Shown in pieces: positions 8,185-16,107 of a stretch of 64,000 nucleotides of DNA. The stretch's first letter is position 1. Each line of letters opens with the position of its first letter. Below the pieces are notes generated by a model, which saw only the letters and a program-made list of their open reading frames with translations, was not told the origin of the DNA and ran no database searches. A program made the position numbers and the translations under genes. The stretch spans positions 62,001 through 126,000 of the forward strand of contig NZ_JBFABG010000001.1 of NCBI RefSeq assembly GCF_040640215.1, read 5' to 3'. Source of the DNA: Actinosynnema sp040640215. Lineage in GTDB: Bacteria; Actinomycetota; Actinomycetes; Mycobacteriales; Pseudonocardiaceae.

Positions 8185-8265
8185 CGGCGATGCGGGTCAC
8201 CCGGACCCCCCGTACCGGTACGCTCGGTGCGGGAGGCGTCCCACAGCACTCACCCGGGAGGTGGC

Positions 8266-8496
8266 ATGGCGCTCGCGCGACGGTTCACCACGGTGTTCCC
8301 GCTCGTCGGAGCGGTGGCCACGGCCGTGGCGCTGACCGGTGCGGCCTTCTTCACGGTGGCGCACGCGGACTGCGCCGACACGGGCCGGTACGTGGTGCGC
8401 GACGGGGTGGTCGAACTCGTCGGCGGCTGCGTGGACGGCGCGGACCTGCCTGCCGTGCCGAAGCTGGACACCGTCCCCTACGCCGTCCAGCCCTGA
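8266..8496 (+). CDS. Small secreted or membrane-anchored protein
   Basis: 76 residues. The ATG at 8266 is preceded by GGGAGG at 7 nt. The N terminus has a basic start (MALARR) and a hydrophobic stretch TVFPLVGAVATAVALTGAAFF (about 8-28) ending near AHA-D, a credible signal peptidase site. The mature part is about 43 residues with two Cys (DCADTGRY and GGCVDGADL), possibly a disulfide. No family recognised. Its neighbours are hpd and a DUF2277 gene, which give no functional clue. High third-position GC supports coding. Confidence 0.6.
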   Translation: MALARRFTTVFPLVGAVATAVALTGAAFFTVAHADCADTGRYVVRDGVVELVGGCVDGADLPAVPKLDTVPYAVQP

Positions 8497-8541
8497 CCGG
8501 TGACGCACCCGCTCCCCGCCCGCATGGGCGATAGTGGAGCC

Positions 8542-8811
8542 ATGTGCCGAAACATCCGGGTGCTCCACAACTTCGAACCGGCCGCCTCCGAGGACGAGAT
8601 CCAGGCGGCGGCGGTCCAGTACGTGCGCAAGGTGAGCGGGTCCACCCACCCGTCCGCGGCCAACCAGGAAGCGTTCGACACCGCCGTCGAGGCGGTCGTC
8701 GAAGCGACCAGGACCCTGCTGGAAGCGCTGGTCACCAAGGCCCCGCCGCGCGACCGCGAGGTCGAGGCCGCCAAGGCCAGGGAACGCTCGGCGGCCCGCT
8801 TCGGCCGCTGA
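8542..8811 (+). CDS. DUF2277 family protein
   Basis: 89 residues beginning MCRNIRVLHNFEP, the characteristic start of the DUF2277 family. Conserved features follow: SEDEIQAAAVQYVRKVSG and STHPSAANQEAFDTAVEAV, ending in a basic helical tail. Function is unknown. The ATG at 8542 is chosen over the in-frame ATG at 8500 because it restores the family N terminus and TGGAG precedes it. Upstream is an unrelated small secreted protein; downstream a terminator separates it from convergent metB. Confidence 0.85.
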   Translation: MCRNIRVLHNFEPAASEDEIQAAAVQYVRKVSGSTHPSAANQEAFDTAVEAVVEATRTLLEALVTKAPPRDREVEAAKARERSAARFGR

Positions 8812-8820
8812 GCACGCCCA

Positions 8821-8847
8821 CCCGCCGGACCGCGTCGGCCCGGCGGG
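8821..8847. terminator. Stem-loop between DUF2277 gene and metB
   Basis: 8-bp perfect stem CCCGCCGG / CCGGCGGG with an 11-nt loop between convergent stop codons; a likely bidirectional terminator without a T-tract. Confidence 0.5.
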
Positions 8848-8862
8848 AGGCGCGGCCCCCGC

Positions 8863-10014
8863 TCAGGCCAGGGCCTGCACCAGGTCGTGCACCAGGTCGT
8901 CACCGGTCTCGATGCCCACCGAGATCCGGATCAGGTCGTCCGGCACCTGGAGCAGCGAGCCCGCGGTGCTGGCGTGGGTCATCTTCCCGGGGTGCTCGAT
9001 CAGCGACTCGACCCCGCCCAGCGACTCCGCGAGCATGAACAGTCGGGTGCGCGAGCAGACCCGCAGGGCCGCTTCCTCGCCGCCGTGCACGGTGAACGAG
9101 ATCATGCCGCCGAACCGGCGCATCTGCTTGGCCGCGACCTCGTGCCCGGGGTGCTCGGGCAGGCCGGGGTAGAACACCGACTTCACCCCGGGGTGCCGCT
9201 GGAGCGCCTCGGCGACCAGCTCGGCGTTGTCCGAGTGCTTCTCCATGCGCAGTTCGAGGGTCTTGATGCCGCGCAGGGTCAGCCACGCGTCGAACGGGCC
9301 GGGCACCGCGCCCGCGCCGTTCTGGAGGAACCCGAAGGCGGCGTCCAGCTCGTCGTCCGAGGTGACGAGCGCGCCGCCGATGACGTCGGAGTGGCCGCCC
9401 ACGTACTTGGTGGTCGAGTGCAGCACCACGTCCGCGCCCAGCGCGAGCGGGCTCTGGAGGTACGGCGAGGCGAAGGTGTTGTCCACCACCAGCCGCGCAC
9501 CCGCCGAGTGCGCCACCTGCGCGAGCAGGGCGATGTCGGCGATGTTGAGTAGCGGGTTGGTCGGCGTCTCGATCCAGACGACCTTGGTGTTCGGGCGGAT
9601 CGCCGCGCGCACCGCGTCCACGTCGGACAGCGCGACCGGCGTGTGCTCCACGCCCCAGAGGCCGAACACCTTGTCGATCAGGCGGAACGTACCGCCGTAG
9701 GCGTCGTTCGGGATGACCACGTGGTCGCCGGGACGGCACATCGCGCGCAGCGCGGCGTCGGTCGCGCCCATGCCGGAGGCGAACGCGCGGGCGTGCCGAC
9801 CGCCTTCGAGCGCGGCCAGGCACTCCTCCAGCGCGGTGCGGGTGGGGTTGCCCGTGCGCGAGTACTCGAAGCCCCCGCGCAGCCCGCCGACGCCGTCCTG
9901 GGCGTAGGTGGAGGTGGCGTGGATCGGGACGATGACCGAGCCCGTCGTGGGGTCCGGGTCCTGTCCGGCGTGGATGGCCCTGGTCGCGAAACCGTGGTGG
10001 CCCGTGTCCGTCAT
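8863..10014 (-). CDS. metB: Cystathionine gamma-synthase/lyase (Cys/Met metabolism PLP enzyme)
   Basis: 383 residues, PLP fold type I. Signature motifs: SRTGNPTR, SGMGATDA, WIETPTNP, DNTFASPYLQ, and the PLP lysine in HSTTKYVGGHSD; a C-terminal SLGGVESLIEHP typical of the family. The enzyme either makes cystathionine from O-acyl-homoserine and cysteine or cleaves cystathionine to cysteine; the two activities cannot be separated by reading. Its proximity to cbs, as in M. tuberculosis Rv1079/Rv1077, favours a role in reverse transsulfuration. The ATG at 10014 matches the family N terminus (GFATRAIHAGQDPDP). metB, the RDD gene and cbs all lie on the minus strand. Confidence 0.92.
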   Translation of the reverse strand: MTDTGHHGFATRAIHAGQDPDPTTGSVIVPIHATSTYAQDGVGGLRGGFEYSRTGNPTRTALEECLAALEGGRHARAFASGMGATDAALRAMCRPGDHVVIPNDAYGGTFRLIDKVFGLWGVEHTPVALSDVDAVRAAIRPNTKVVWIETPTNPLLNIADIALLAQVAHSAGARLVVDNTFASPYLQSPLALGADVVLHSTTKYVGGHSDVIGGALVTSDDELDAAFGFLQNGAGAVPGPFDAWLTLRGIKTLELRMEKHSDNAELVAEALQRHPGVKSVFYPGLPEHPGHEVAAKQMRRFGGMISFTVHGGEEAALRVCSRTRLFMLAESLGGVESLIEHPGKMTHASTAGSLLQVPDDLIRISVGIETGDDLVHDLVQALA

Positions 10015-10083
10015 GGAACCAGCCTAGGTCAGCCCCGGCGCTCGCCGCCGCCGGCGTCGCGAGGTCGGCAACGCACGAAACAG

Positions 10084-10124
10084 CACCGGCCGGCCGGACC
10101 CCGGGGGGTCTCGACCGGCCGGTG
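10084..10124 (-). terminator. Terminator after the RDD-family gene
   Basis: A 10-bp perfect stem CACCGGCCGG / CCGGCCGGTG, with a smaller GC-rich hairpin inside its loop, lies 21 bp after the RDD gene stop on the minus strand and before metB. It would separate the two transcripts. Confidence 0.6.
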
Positions 10125-10144
10125 TCCGGACCGGGAGCGCGTCG

Positions 10145-11260
10145 TCACCACTGCTGGGGCGGCTGCTGTCCGTACGGGTTCTGCTGCTGCGGCTGGCCGT
10201 AGGGGTTGGCCTGCGGCTGGCCGTAGCCCTGCGGCGGCTGGCCGTAAGGGTTCGCCTGCTGGCCGGGGTAGCCACCGGGCAGGCCGCCGCCGGGCACCCC
10301 GGTGTCCTGCGCGTTGACCACGACCGTGCCGAGGATCTTGTCCGCCCAGGTCTGCTTCTTGACCTCCCACAGCGGCGCGAACCAGCCCGCGTAGCAGGGC
10401 AGCGAGTCCACGGCGTGGCAGAGGTGCCGGACGAAGGCGTTGCCGAAGCCGATCGGCTGCCCGGTCTCCTCCTTGATCAGCTTGATCTTCGCGATCTTCT
10501 TGCCGTACGACTGGCCCGTCGTGCCCGCGAGGTACCACGAGTTGTAGATCATCCAGCCCAGGAGCCCGAGGTAGCCCACGCCGCTGAGCAGCAGCGCGAT
10601 CGTCGGGTCGCCCGCGACCGTGCCCACGATCACCAGGATGGCCACGATCACGCCGGGCGCGACGTAGTCGATCAGCGCGCCCATCGCGCGGGTGCCCCAC
10701 TCCGCGTACCCGCCGGCGGGCGGGGCGAACGCGGGCTGGCCGTAGCCGGGCTGCGCACCCCACGCCTGCTGCTGCGGTGCCGGCTGGCCGTAACCGGCCT
10801 GCGGCTGCCCGTACGGGTTGGCCTGCGGCTGCTGCTGGCCGTACGGGTTCGGCTGCTGCTGGGCGTACGGGTTGGCCTGCGGCGCGCCGTAGGCCGGCGG
10901 CTGCTGGGGCTGCCCGTACTGGGCCGGCTGGCCGTACGCGGGTGGCTGCTGCGCCGGGAAACCGCCGGAGGCCGGCGGCTGCGCCGGGAACCCGCCCGAG
11001 GCGGACGGCGGCGGCTGCTGGCCGTACGGCTGCTGGCCGGCACCCGGCGACACGACCTGCGTCGCGTCCGGGTTGCCGCCCTGCGGCTGACCGGCGGAGG
11101 GCACGACCTGGGTCGCCTCCGGGGGCGGGAACGCGGGGGTCGAGCCACCGCTCGCCACGACCTGGGTCGCGTCGGCGTTCGGGGGCTGGGCACCCTGCCC
11201 CTGCTCCTGCTGGTATTGGCCGCCGAATTGCTGGTTCTCGGGCGGCTGCGGAGCGGTCAT
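10145..11260 (-). CDS. Proline-rich antigen-like RDD family membrane protein
   Basis: 371 residues. The first 190 are a disordered Pro/Gln/Gly/Tyr tract built on YGQP and NPYGQ repeats and holding three (D/E)ATQVV motifs (Thr32, Thr50, Thr67). Next comes an RDD domain (about 195-320) with membrane segments YVAPGVIVAILVIVGTVAG and LLLSGVGYLGLLGWMIYNSW and the motif TTGQSYGKKIAKIKLI, then a second Gln/Pro/Gly/Tyr-rich tail. The gene between metB and cbs corresponds in position and type to the M. tuberculosis proline-rich antigen (Rv1078, pra). Function is unresolved; RDD proteins are proposed transporters. The ATG at 11260 follows an AAGGGGG-like site. Confidence 0.85.
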   Translation of the reverse strand: MTAPQPPENQQFGGQYQQEQGQGAQPPNADATQVVASGGSTPAFPPPEATQVVPSAGQPQGGNPDATQVVSPGAGQQPYGQQPPPSASGGFPAQPPASGGFPAQQPPAYGQPAQYGQPQQPPAYGAPQANPYAQQQPNPYGQQQPQANPYGQPQAGYGQPAPQQQAWGAQPGYGQPAFAPPAGGYAEWGTRAMGALIDYVAPGVIVAILVIVGTVAGDPTIALLLSGVGYLGLLGWMIYNSWYLAGTTGQSYGKKIAKIKLIKEETGQPIGFGNAFVRHLCHAVDSLPCYAGWFAPLWEVKKQTWADKILGTVVVNAQDTGVPGGGLPGGYPGQQANPYGQPPQGYGQPQANPYGQPQQQNPYGQQPPQQW

Positions 11261-11365
11261 CGGAGTTTCCAACCCCCTTGGCGTGGGCCGTAGGCGTATG
11301 AGTCGGAGGCCAACGCTAGCGGACAAGACCACGTCGGCCACGGGCAACCGGGCAATGTGACGTGA

Positions 11366-12736
11366 TCAGCGCCCCGCGAGGAAACCCAGGACGTCCTGCC
11401 GGGTGACCACGCCCGCCGGCTTGCCGTCGTCCAGCACCAGGGCCCCGTCCGCCGAGGACAGCGCCTGCATCGCGGCGCTGATCGACTCGCCGGAGCCGAT
11501 CGTGGGGAGCTTGAACGACATGTGCGCCTCCAGCCGGTCGGTGAGCTGGGCCTTGCCGGTGAACAGGGCGTCGAGCAGGTCCCGCTCGTTGACCGCGCCG
11601 GCGATCTCGGCGACCATCACCGGCGGTTCGGCGTTGACCACGGGCATCTGGGACACGCCGTACTCGCGCATGATCGCCACCGCCTCGGCCACCGTCTCGT
11701 TCGGGTGCCCGTGCACCAGGTCCGGCATCACGCCGTCCTTGCGGCGCAGCACGTCGCCGACCGTCGCACCGGAGGTGTCCGGCGACAGGAAGCCGTACTG
11801 GGCCATCCACTTGTCGTTGAAGACGCTCGACAGGTAGCCCCGGCCGCCGTCCGGCAGCAGCACCACGACGACGTCGTCCGGCCCGCACCGCTCCGCGACC
11901 CGCAGCGCCGCCGCGACCGCCATCCCGCACGAGCCGCCGACCAGCAGGCCCTCTTCGCGGGCGAGCCGGCGGGTGAGGTCGAAGGAGTCCTTGTCCGACA
12001 CCGGCACGATCTCGTCGCAGACGGTCTGGTCGTAGGCGGCGGGCCAGAAGTCCTCGCCGACGCCCTCCACCAGGTAGGGCCGCCCGGAACCGCCGGAGTA
12101 GACGGAGCCCTCCGGGTCCGCGCCGATCACCTGGACCGCGCCCGAGGACACCTCCTTGAGGTACCGCCCGGTGCCCGAGATCGTGCCGCCGGTGCCGACC
12201 CCCGCCACGAAGTGCGTGATCTTCCCGTCCGTCTGCCGCCACAGCTCGGGCCCGGTGCCGTGGTAGTGGCTGGCCGGGTTCTCCGGGTTGGCGTACTGGT
12301 TGGGCTTCCACGCGCCGGGGATCTCGGCGACCAGCCGGTCGGACACGTTGTAGTAGGAGTCGGGGTGCTCGGGCGCGACGGCCGTCGGGCACACGACCAC
12401 CTCGGCACCGTAGGCCTTGAGCACGTTGCGCTTGTCCAGGCTGACCTTGTCCGGGCAGACGAACACGCACTTGTAGCCCTTGCGCTGGGCCACCAGCGCC
12501 AGCCCGACGCCGGTGTTGCCCGAGGTGGGCTCGACGATCGTGCCGCCCGGCTTGAGCTCGCCGGACCGCTCGGCGGCCTCGACCATGCGCAGCGCGATGC
12601 GGTCCTTCACGCTGCCACCGGGGTTGAGGTACTCGACCTTGGCCAGGACGAGCGGCCGGAGCCCCTCGGCCACGGTGTTCAGCTTCACCAGCGGCGTGTT
12701 GCCGACCAGGTCCACGACGCTCTCGACGTACTCCAC
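11366..12736 (-). CDS. cbs: Cystathionine beta-synthase
   Basis: 456 residues. It condenses serine (or O-acetylserine) with homocysteine to cystathionine, the first step of reverse transsulfuration. PLP fold type II core (about 1-330): PLP lysine at 44 in NPGGSVKDRI, phosphate loop SGNTG, GTGGTISGTG. Two CBS domains follow (about 340-395 and 405-456), as in the M. tuberculosis enzyme; there is no N-terminal heme domain. CBS pairs bind adenosyl ligands such as AdoMet in related proteins. A GTG start at 12736 with AAGGGA about 6-8 nt upstream is used. The adjacent RDD gene and metB complete the synteny block. Confidence 0.93.
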   Translation of the reverse strand: MEYVESVVDLVGNTPLVKLNTVAEGLRPLVLAKVEYLNPGGSVKDRIALRMVEAAERSGELKPGGTIVEPTSGNTGVGLALVAQRKGYKCVFVCPDKVSLDKRNVLKAYGAEVVVCPTAVAPEHPDSYYNVSDRLVAEIPGAWKPNQYANPENPASHYHGTGPELWRQTDGKITHFVAGVGTGGTISGTGRYLKEVSSGAVQVIGADPEGSVYSGGSGRPYLVEGVGEDFWPAAYDQTVCDEIVPVSDKDSFDLTRRLAREEGLLVGGSCGMAVAAALRVAERCGPDDVVVVLLPDGGRGYLSSVFNDKWMAQYGFLSPDTSGATVGDVLRRKDGVMPDLVHGHPNETVAEAVAIMREYGVSQMPVVNAEPPVMVAEIAGAVNERDLLDALFTGKAQLTDRLEAHMSFKLPTIGSGESISAAMQALSSADGALVLDDGKPAGVVTRQDVLGFLAGR

Positions 12737-13085
12737 CGAAGGTCCCTTCCCACCGTGCGAGATGACCCGCCGAGAGTACTTGTTGTAGCGCGTGACAGGC
12801 GCGAAGCGCGGACGGCGGTGTTCCGCGCGTCCGTGCGGAGGAGTGGCCGCGACGGTGTTCCGGCCCGGGGTGGCGGCGGCGCGGACGGGCTGCCGATCCT
12901 CGTCGACCGGCTCGACGTGACCGCCCGCACACCGGTCCCGGAATCGGCGACGGCGCTGGTCCGGCCCCGGCCGGTGCCGCCCGGGGAGCGGCGACCGCGC
13001 CGGCCGCGCGTCCCGGGTGGTGGCCGGGCTGAACAGGCGTTAACTAGGCTCGGACCACCGTCGCGGCGAAACGAAGGAGTTCCGC
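12737..13085. other. Intergenic region between divergent cbs and thiolase genes
   Basis: 349 bp without a convincing gene. It must hold both promoters. On the plus side a TAGGCT box at 13045-13050 precedes the thiolase start by 36 bp, but no clear -35 is seen, and AAGGAG at 13074-13079 is its ribosome site. I found no riboswitch-like structure I would defend. Confidence 0.5.
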
Positions 13086-14306
13086 ATGCCTGAGGCCGTC
13101 ATCGTCTCCGCAGCAAGGTCACCCATCGGACGCGCGGGCAAGGGCTCGCTCAAGGACGTCCGGGCGGACGACCTGACCGTGCAGGTGCTCAGGGCGGCGC
13201 TGGCCGGAGTGCCGCAGCTCGACCCGGCCGACATCGACGACCTGATGCTGGGCTGCGGCCTGCCCGGCGGTGAGCAGGGCTTCAACATGGGCCGCGTGGT
13301 GTCCGTGCTGGCCGGGTACGACGCCCTGCCCGGCACCACCGTGACGAGGTACTGCGCGTCCAGCGTGCAGACCACGCGGATGGCGCTGCACGCGATCAGG
13401 GCGGGCGAGGGCGAGGTGTTCGTCAGCGCCGGCGTCGAGACCGTGTCGAGCTTCGCGCGGGGCAGCTCGGACGGCTGGCCCGATACCCGGAACCCGGCCT
13501 TCGCCGACGCCCGCGCCCGCTCCGCGCGCACCGCCGAGCAGGGCGCGTCGGAGTGGGTCGACCCGCGCGCGGCGGGCACCGTCCCCGACGTCTACATCGC
13601 CATGGGGCAGACGGCGGAGAACCTGGCCCTGGCCAAGGGCGTGACCCGCGAGGAGATGGACCACTTCGGCGTCCGGTCGCAGAACCTCGCGGAGAAGGCC
13701 GTCGCCAACGGCTTCTGGGCCCGCGAGATCACCCCCGTGACCCTCCCGGACGGCACCGTCGTCTCGGCCGACGACGGCCCGCGCCCCGGCGTGACCTACG
13801 AAGGCGTGTCCGGCCTCAAGCCGGTCTTCCGGCCCGACGGCCGGGTCACCGCCGGCAACTGCTGCGCGCTGAACGACGGCGCGGCGGCCCTGGTGATCAT
13901 GAGCGACACGAAGGCCGAGCAGCTCGGCATCACCCCCCTGGCCCGGATCGTGTCGACGGGCGTCTCGGCCCTCTCGCCGGAGATCATGGGCCTGGGCCCG
14001 GTCGAGGCGTCGAGGCGCGCCCTGGCCCTCGCGGGCCTGACGATCGGCGACATCGACCTGGTCGAGATCAACGAGGCGTTCGCCGCCCAGGTCATCCCGT
14101 CCTACCGCGACCTGGGCGTCGACCTGGACCGGCTGAACGTGAACGGCGGCGCGATCGCCGTCGGCCACCCGTTCGGCATGACCGGCGCGAGGATCACCAC
14201 GACCCTGATCAACTCCCTCCGGTTCCACGACAAGCAGTTCGGCCTGGAGACCATGTGCGTCGGCGGCGGGCAGGGCATGGCGATGATCGTCGAACGGTTG
14301 AGCTGA
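13086..14306 (+). CDS. fadA: Acetyl-CoA C-acetyltransferase (thiolase)
   Basis: 406 residues, thiolase superfamily. It forms or cleaves acetoacetyl-CoA or longer 3-ketoacyl-CoAs. The nucleophilic cysteine is Cys90 in TRYCASSVQT; the C-terminal catalytic His and Cys fall in GHPFGMTGAR and MCVGGGQG; the NEAFAAQ motif is also present. Chain-length preference cannot be read. By position it corresponds to fadA3 of M. tuberculosis (Rv1074c) beside cbs. A good ribosome site (AAGGAG, 6 nt) supports the ATG at 13086. A small Cys-rich gene follows 62 bp later on the same strand. Confidence 0.92.
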   Translation: MPEAVIVSAARSPIGRAGKGSLKDVRADDLTVQVLRAALAGVPQLDPADIDDLMLGCGLPGGEQGFNMGRVVSVLAGYDALPGTTVTRYCASSVQTTRMALHAIRAGEGEVFVSAGVETVSSFARGSSDGWPDTRNPAFADARARSARTAEQGASEWVDPRAAGTVPDVYIAMGQTAENLALAKGVTREEMDHFGVRSQNLAEKAVANGFWAREITPVTLPDGTVVSADDGPRPGVTYEGVSGLKPVFRPDGRVTAGNCCALNDGAAALVIMSDTKAEQLGITPLARIVSTGVSALSPEIMGLGPVEASRRALALAGLTIGDIDLVEINEAFAAQVIPSYRDLGVDLDRLNVNGGAIAVGHPFGMTGARITTTLINSLRFHDKQFGLETMCVGGGQGMAMIVERLS

Positions 14307-14368
14307 CACGCGTCACAGCCGGCCGGAGCCGACGTCCCTACCTGTGAGCCGGGGGAGGTCGACACCAG

Positions 14369-14581
14369 ATGCCGTACGTGTGGTGGCACAGCGGGTACGA
14401 CTCGCTGTGCCACGCGTTCCCAGCAACCCAACCGTCAGCGGCCTACTTCGAGGCCGTCTGCACCCATTCGGTACCACCGGAACACTTGCTTCGAGAGCCG
14501 AACGGCTCGTTATGCGTGCCGTGCCTGATCAAAGTCGGCTCGGACCTGCCCACGACAACGGACAGCATGTGGGGTGATTGA
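14369..14581 (+). CDS. Small Cys/His zinc-finger-like protein with a TTA codon
   Basis: 70 residues. Cys14-His15, Cys31-x-His33 and Cys49-x2-Cys52 suggest one zinc site. The start MPYVWWHSGYDSLCHA is of a type I have seen repeatedly in Pseudonocardiales small proteins called zinc finger proteins; function is unknown. GGGGGAGG lies about 10 nt before the ATG. Base and codon use are less GC-biased than in neighbours, and Leu48 is encoded by TTA (14510-14512), a very rare codon in such genomes. Translation may therefore depend on a UUA-reading tRNA, and the gene may be acquired. Confidence 0.7.
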   Translation: MPYVWWHSGYDSLCHAFPATQPSAAYFEAVCTHSVPPEHLLREPNGSLCVPCLIKVGSDLPTTTDSMWGD

Positions 14582-14852
14582 CCGAGCGAAGCGCACGCAC
14601 CCCGCTCAACGGCGTCGTGTCCTCCTTGGCGGCACGCCTGTCCGGCGCGGACTCCTCCAGCTTTCTCCTCGACGCCGCACAAAGGCGGCAATTCCCGAGA
14701 ACCCGCAGTTCAGGCCGCTCCCAGTCGCCAAAGACGCGGCCTCCGGCCCCCGACACCACTATCCCAGGCCCCACCGACATTCTTCGGCGCGCGGCTCGCG
14801 CCCACTCCGCCCACCGGCTCCAGCGCATTCACCGACCCGGTTCCCGGCCCCG

Positions 14853-14935
14853 CCGGCCGGCCCGGCTCCTGCCCGTCTGTCGGCGGCTCCTGCCCCCGGC
14901 CGGCCCGCTCCCACCGCACCGGCCGGCCCGGCTCC
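14853..14935. repeat. Three copies of CCGGCCGGCCCGGCTCC
   Basis: Copies at 14853-14869, 14896-14911 (one base shorter) and 14919-14935, irregularly spaced, in non-coding DNA. The CCGGCCGG core is self-complementary, so strong local secondary structure is expected. No function assigned. Confidence 0.5.
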
Positions 14936-15000
14936 ACGGTCACAGAGCGTGACGAATTGGCCGGTGGCCTCGCCCGACCACTTCCGGGGGACAGCAGAAC

Positions 15001-15034
15001 GGAGGGCGTCCGACCGCGAGGCCGGACGCCCTCC
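15001..15034 (-). terminator. Terminator after the BI-1 family gene
   Basis: Perfect 11-bp stem GGAGGGCGTCC / GGACGCCCTCC with a 12-nt loop, 35 bp beyond the stop codon of the minus-strand BI-1 gene. Confidence 0.7.
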
Positions 15035-15069
15035 GTTCAGACCCGCGCGGAGCAGGTCACACCCGAAGG

Positions 15070-15870
15070 TCAGTCGCGCTGCAAGTACGACAGCAGGCGC
15101 AGGATCTCCAAGTACAGCCACACCAGCGTGGTCATGAGGCCGAACGCGGCCCACCAGGCCCACTTCGCCGGCACGCCCGACCGGATCATCTCGTTCGCCG
15201 CTTCGAAGTCCAGCAGGAAGTTGAACGCCGCGATACCGATCACCACCAGGCTGAACACGATGGCGAGCGTCCCGCCGTCGCGCAGGCCCACGTTCACGCC
15301 GAACAAGCCGAGCACCAGGTTGCCGAGCATCAGGACGGCGGCACCGACGGTCGCGCCGATGATCCACTTCGTCAGCCGGGGCGTGACGCGGATCGCACCC
15401 GTCTTGTAGACGATCAGCATGGCGATGAACACGCCGAACGTGCCCAGGATGGCCTGCCAGGCGATGCCCTTGAACATGCCCTCGAACACACCGGTGATCG
15501 CGCCGAGGAACACGCCCTCGGCCGCCGCGTAGATCAGCACCAGCGGCGCGCTCGGGGTGCGCTTGAAGATGATGACCAGCGAGACGACCAGGCCGATGAT
15601 CAGGCCGGGGAGCATCAGCGTGAGCGGCTTGGCCTGGCCGGACAGCACCAGCCACGCCGAGATGAAACCGGTGGCCAGGGTCGTGGCCAGGGTGATCGCG
15701 GTCTTGGTGACCACGTCGTCGATGGTGATGGGGCGCTCGCCGGTGGTCGGCGGCGCGCCTTGGTGACCGCCGTACTGCTGGGCCTCGTACGGCTGGCCGA
15801 AGCCCGCGTAGCTCCCGGAACCGCCGCTGGTCGGCAGGTTGCGGAACGCGGGGTTGCTGGTGGTACGCAC
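15070..15870 (-). CDS. Bax inhibitor-1 / YccA family membrane protein
   Basis: 266 residues. A soluble Gly/Pro/Gln/Tyr-rich N terminus (about 1-45, starting VRTTSNPAFRNLPTSGG) precedes seven hydrophobic segments: ATTLATGFISAWLVL, MLPGLIIGLVVSLVI, PLVLIYAAAEGVFLGAITG, ILGTFGVFIAMLIVY, WIIGATVGAAVLMLG, LAIVFSLVVIGIAAF and WWAAFGLMTTLVWLYLEIL. The segment AAAEGVFLGAITGVFE and a C-terminal LRLLSYLQRD are typical of this actinobacterial branch of the UPF0005/BI-1 family, which is linked to ion leak or stress in other organisms. The GTG at 15870 has AGGAGG 5 nt upstream. Confidence 0.9.
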   Translation of the reverse strand: MRTTSNPAFRNLPTSGGSGSYAGFGQPYEAQQYGGHQGAPPTTGERPITIDDVVTKTAITLATTLATGFISAWLVLSGQAKPLTLMLPGLIIGLVVSLVIIFKRTPSAPLVLIYAAAEGVFLGAITGVFEGMFKGIAWQAILGTFGVFIAMLIVYKTGAIRVTPRLTKWIIGATVGAAVLMLGNLVLGLFGVNVGLRDGGTLAIVFSLVVIGIAAFNFLLDFEAANEMIRSGVPAKWAWWAAFGLMTTLVWLYLEILRLLSYLQRD

Positions 15871-16107
15871 CTCGTCCTCCTGTGGCGTTCTGACGCCGTC
15901 ACGGGGTTCAACGACCACAAGAGTCGATCGGTTCCCGTCGGGTAAAACTGACTTTACTCGGGCTGTCGATCTCGAATCCACACCCCGCGCTGCGGAGCGT
16001 AGTCGGAAACCCCACTCCGCTGGTGGCTTGTCGGCGGGGGAGCCGACCCGTAAGGCTGTCTTCCCGGCAGCTCGTCCGAACATGCCCGAGGGGTCAGGTT
16101 CACAACT

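Larger units (their letters stand above)
14582..15069. other. 488-bp intergenic region, no supported gene
   Basis: Open frames here have poor codon structure and no family resemblance. The visible content is a cluster of GC-rich direct repeats (14853-14935) and a terminator for the BI-1 gene (15001-15034). It may contain decayed coding DNA, but I cannot name a parent. Confidence 0.5.

Noticed and set aside
10700..11260. Repeated NPYGQ/YGQP coding DNA as a mobile or CRISPR-like repeat
   Set aside because: The repeats are irregular, in frame and explained by the low-complexity proline/glutamine-rich protein tract.
14578..14952. Overlapping open frames in the region after the zinc-finger gene
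   Set aside because: No ribosome sites, poor codon structure and low-complexity Pro/Arg/Ala content.
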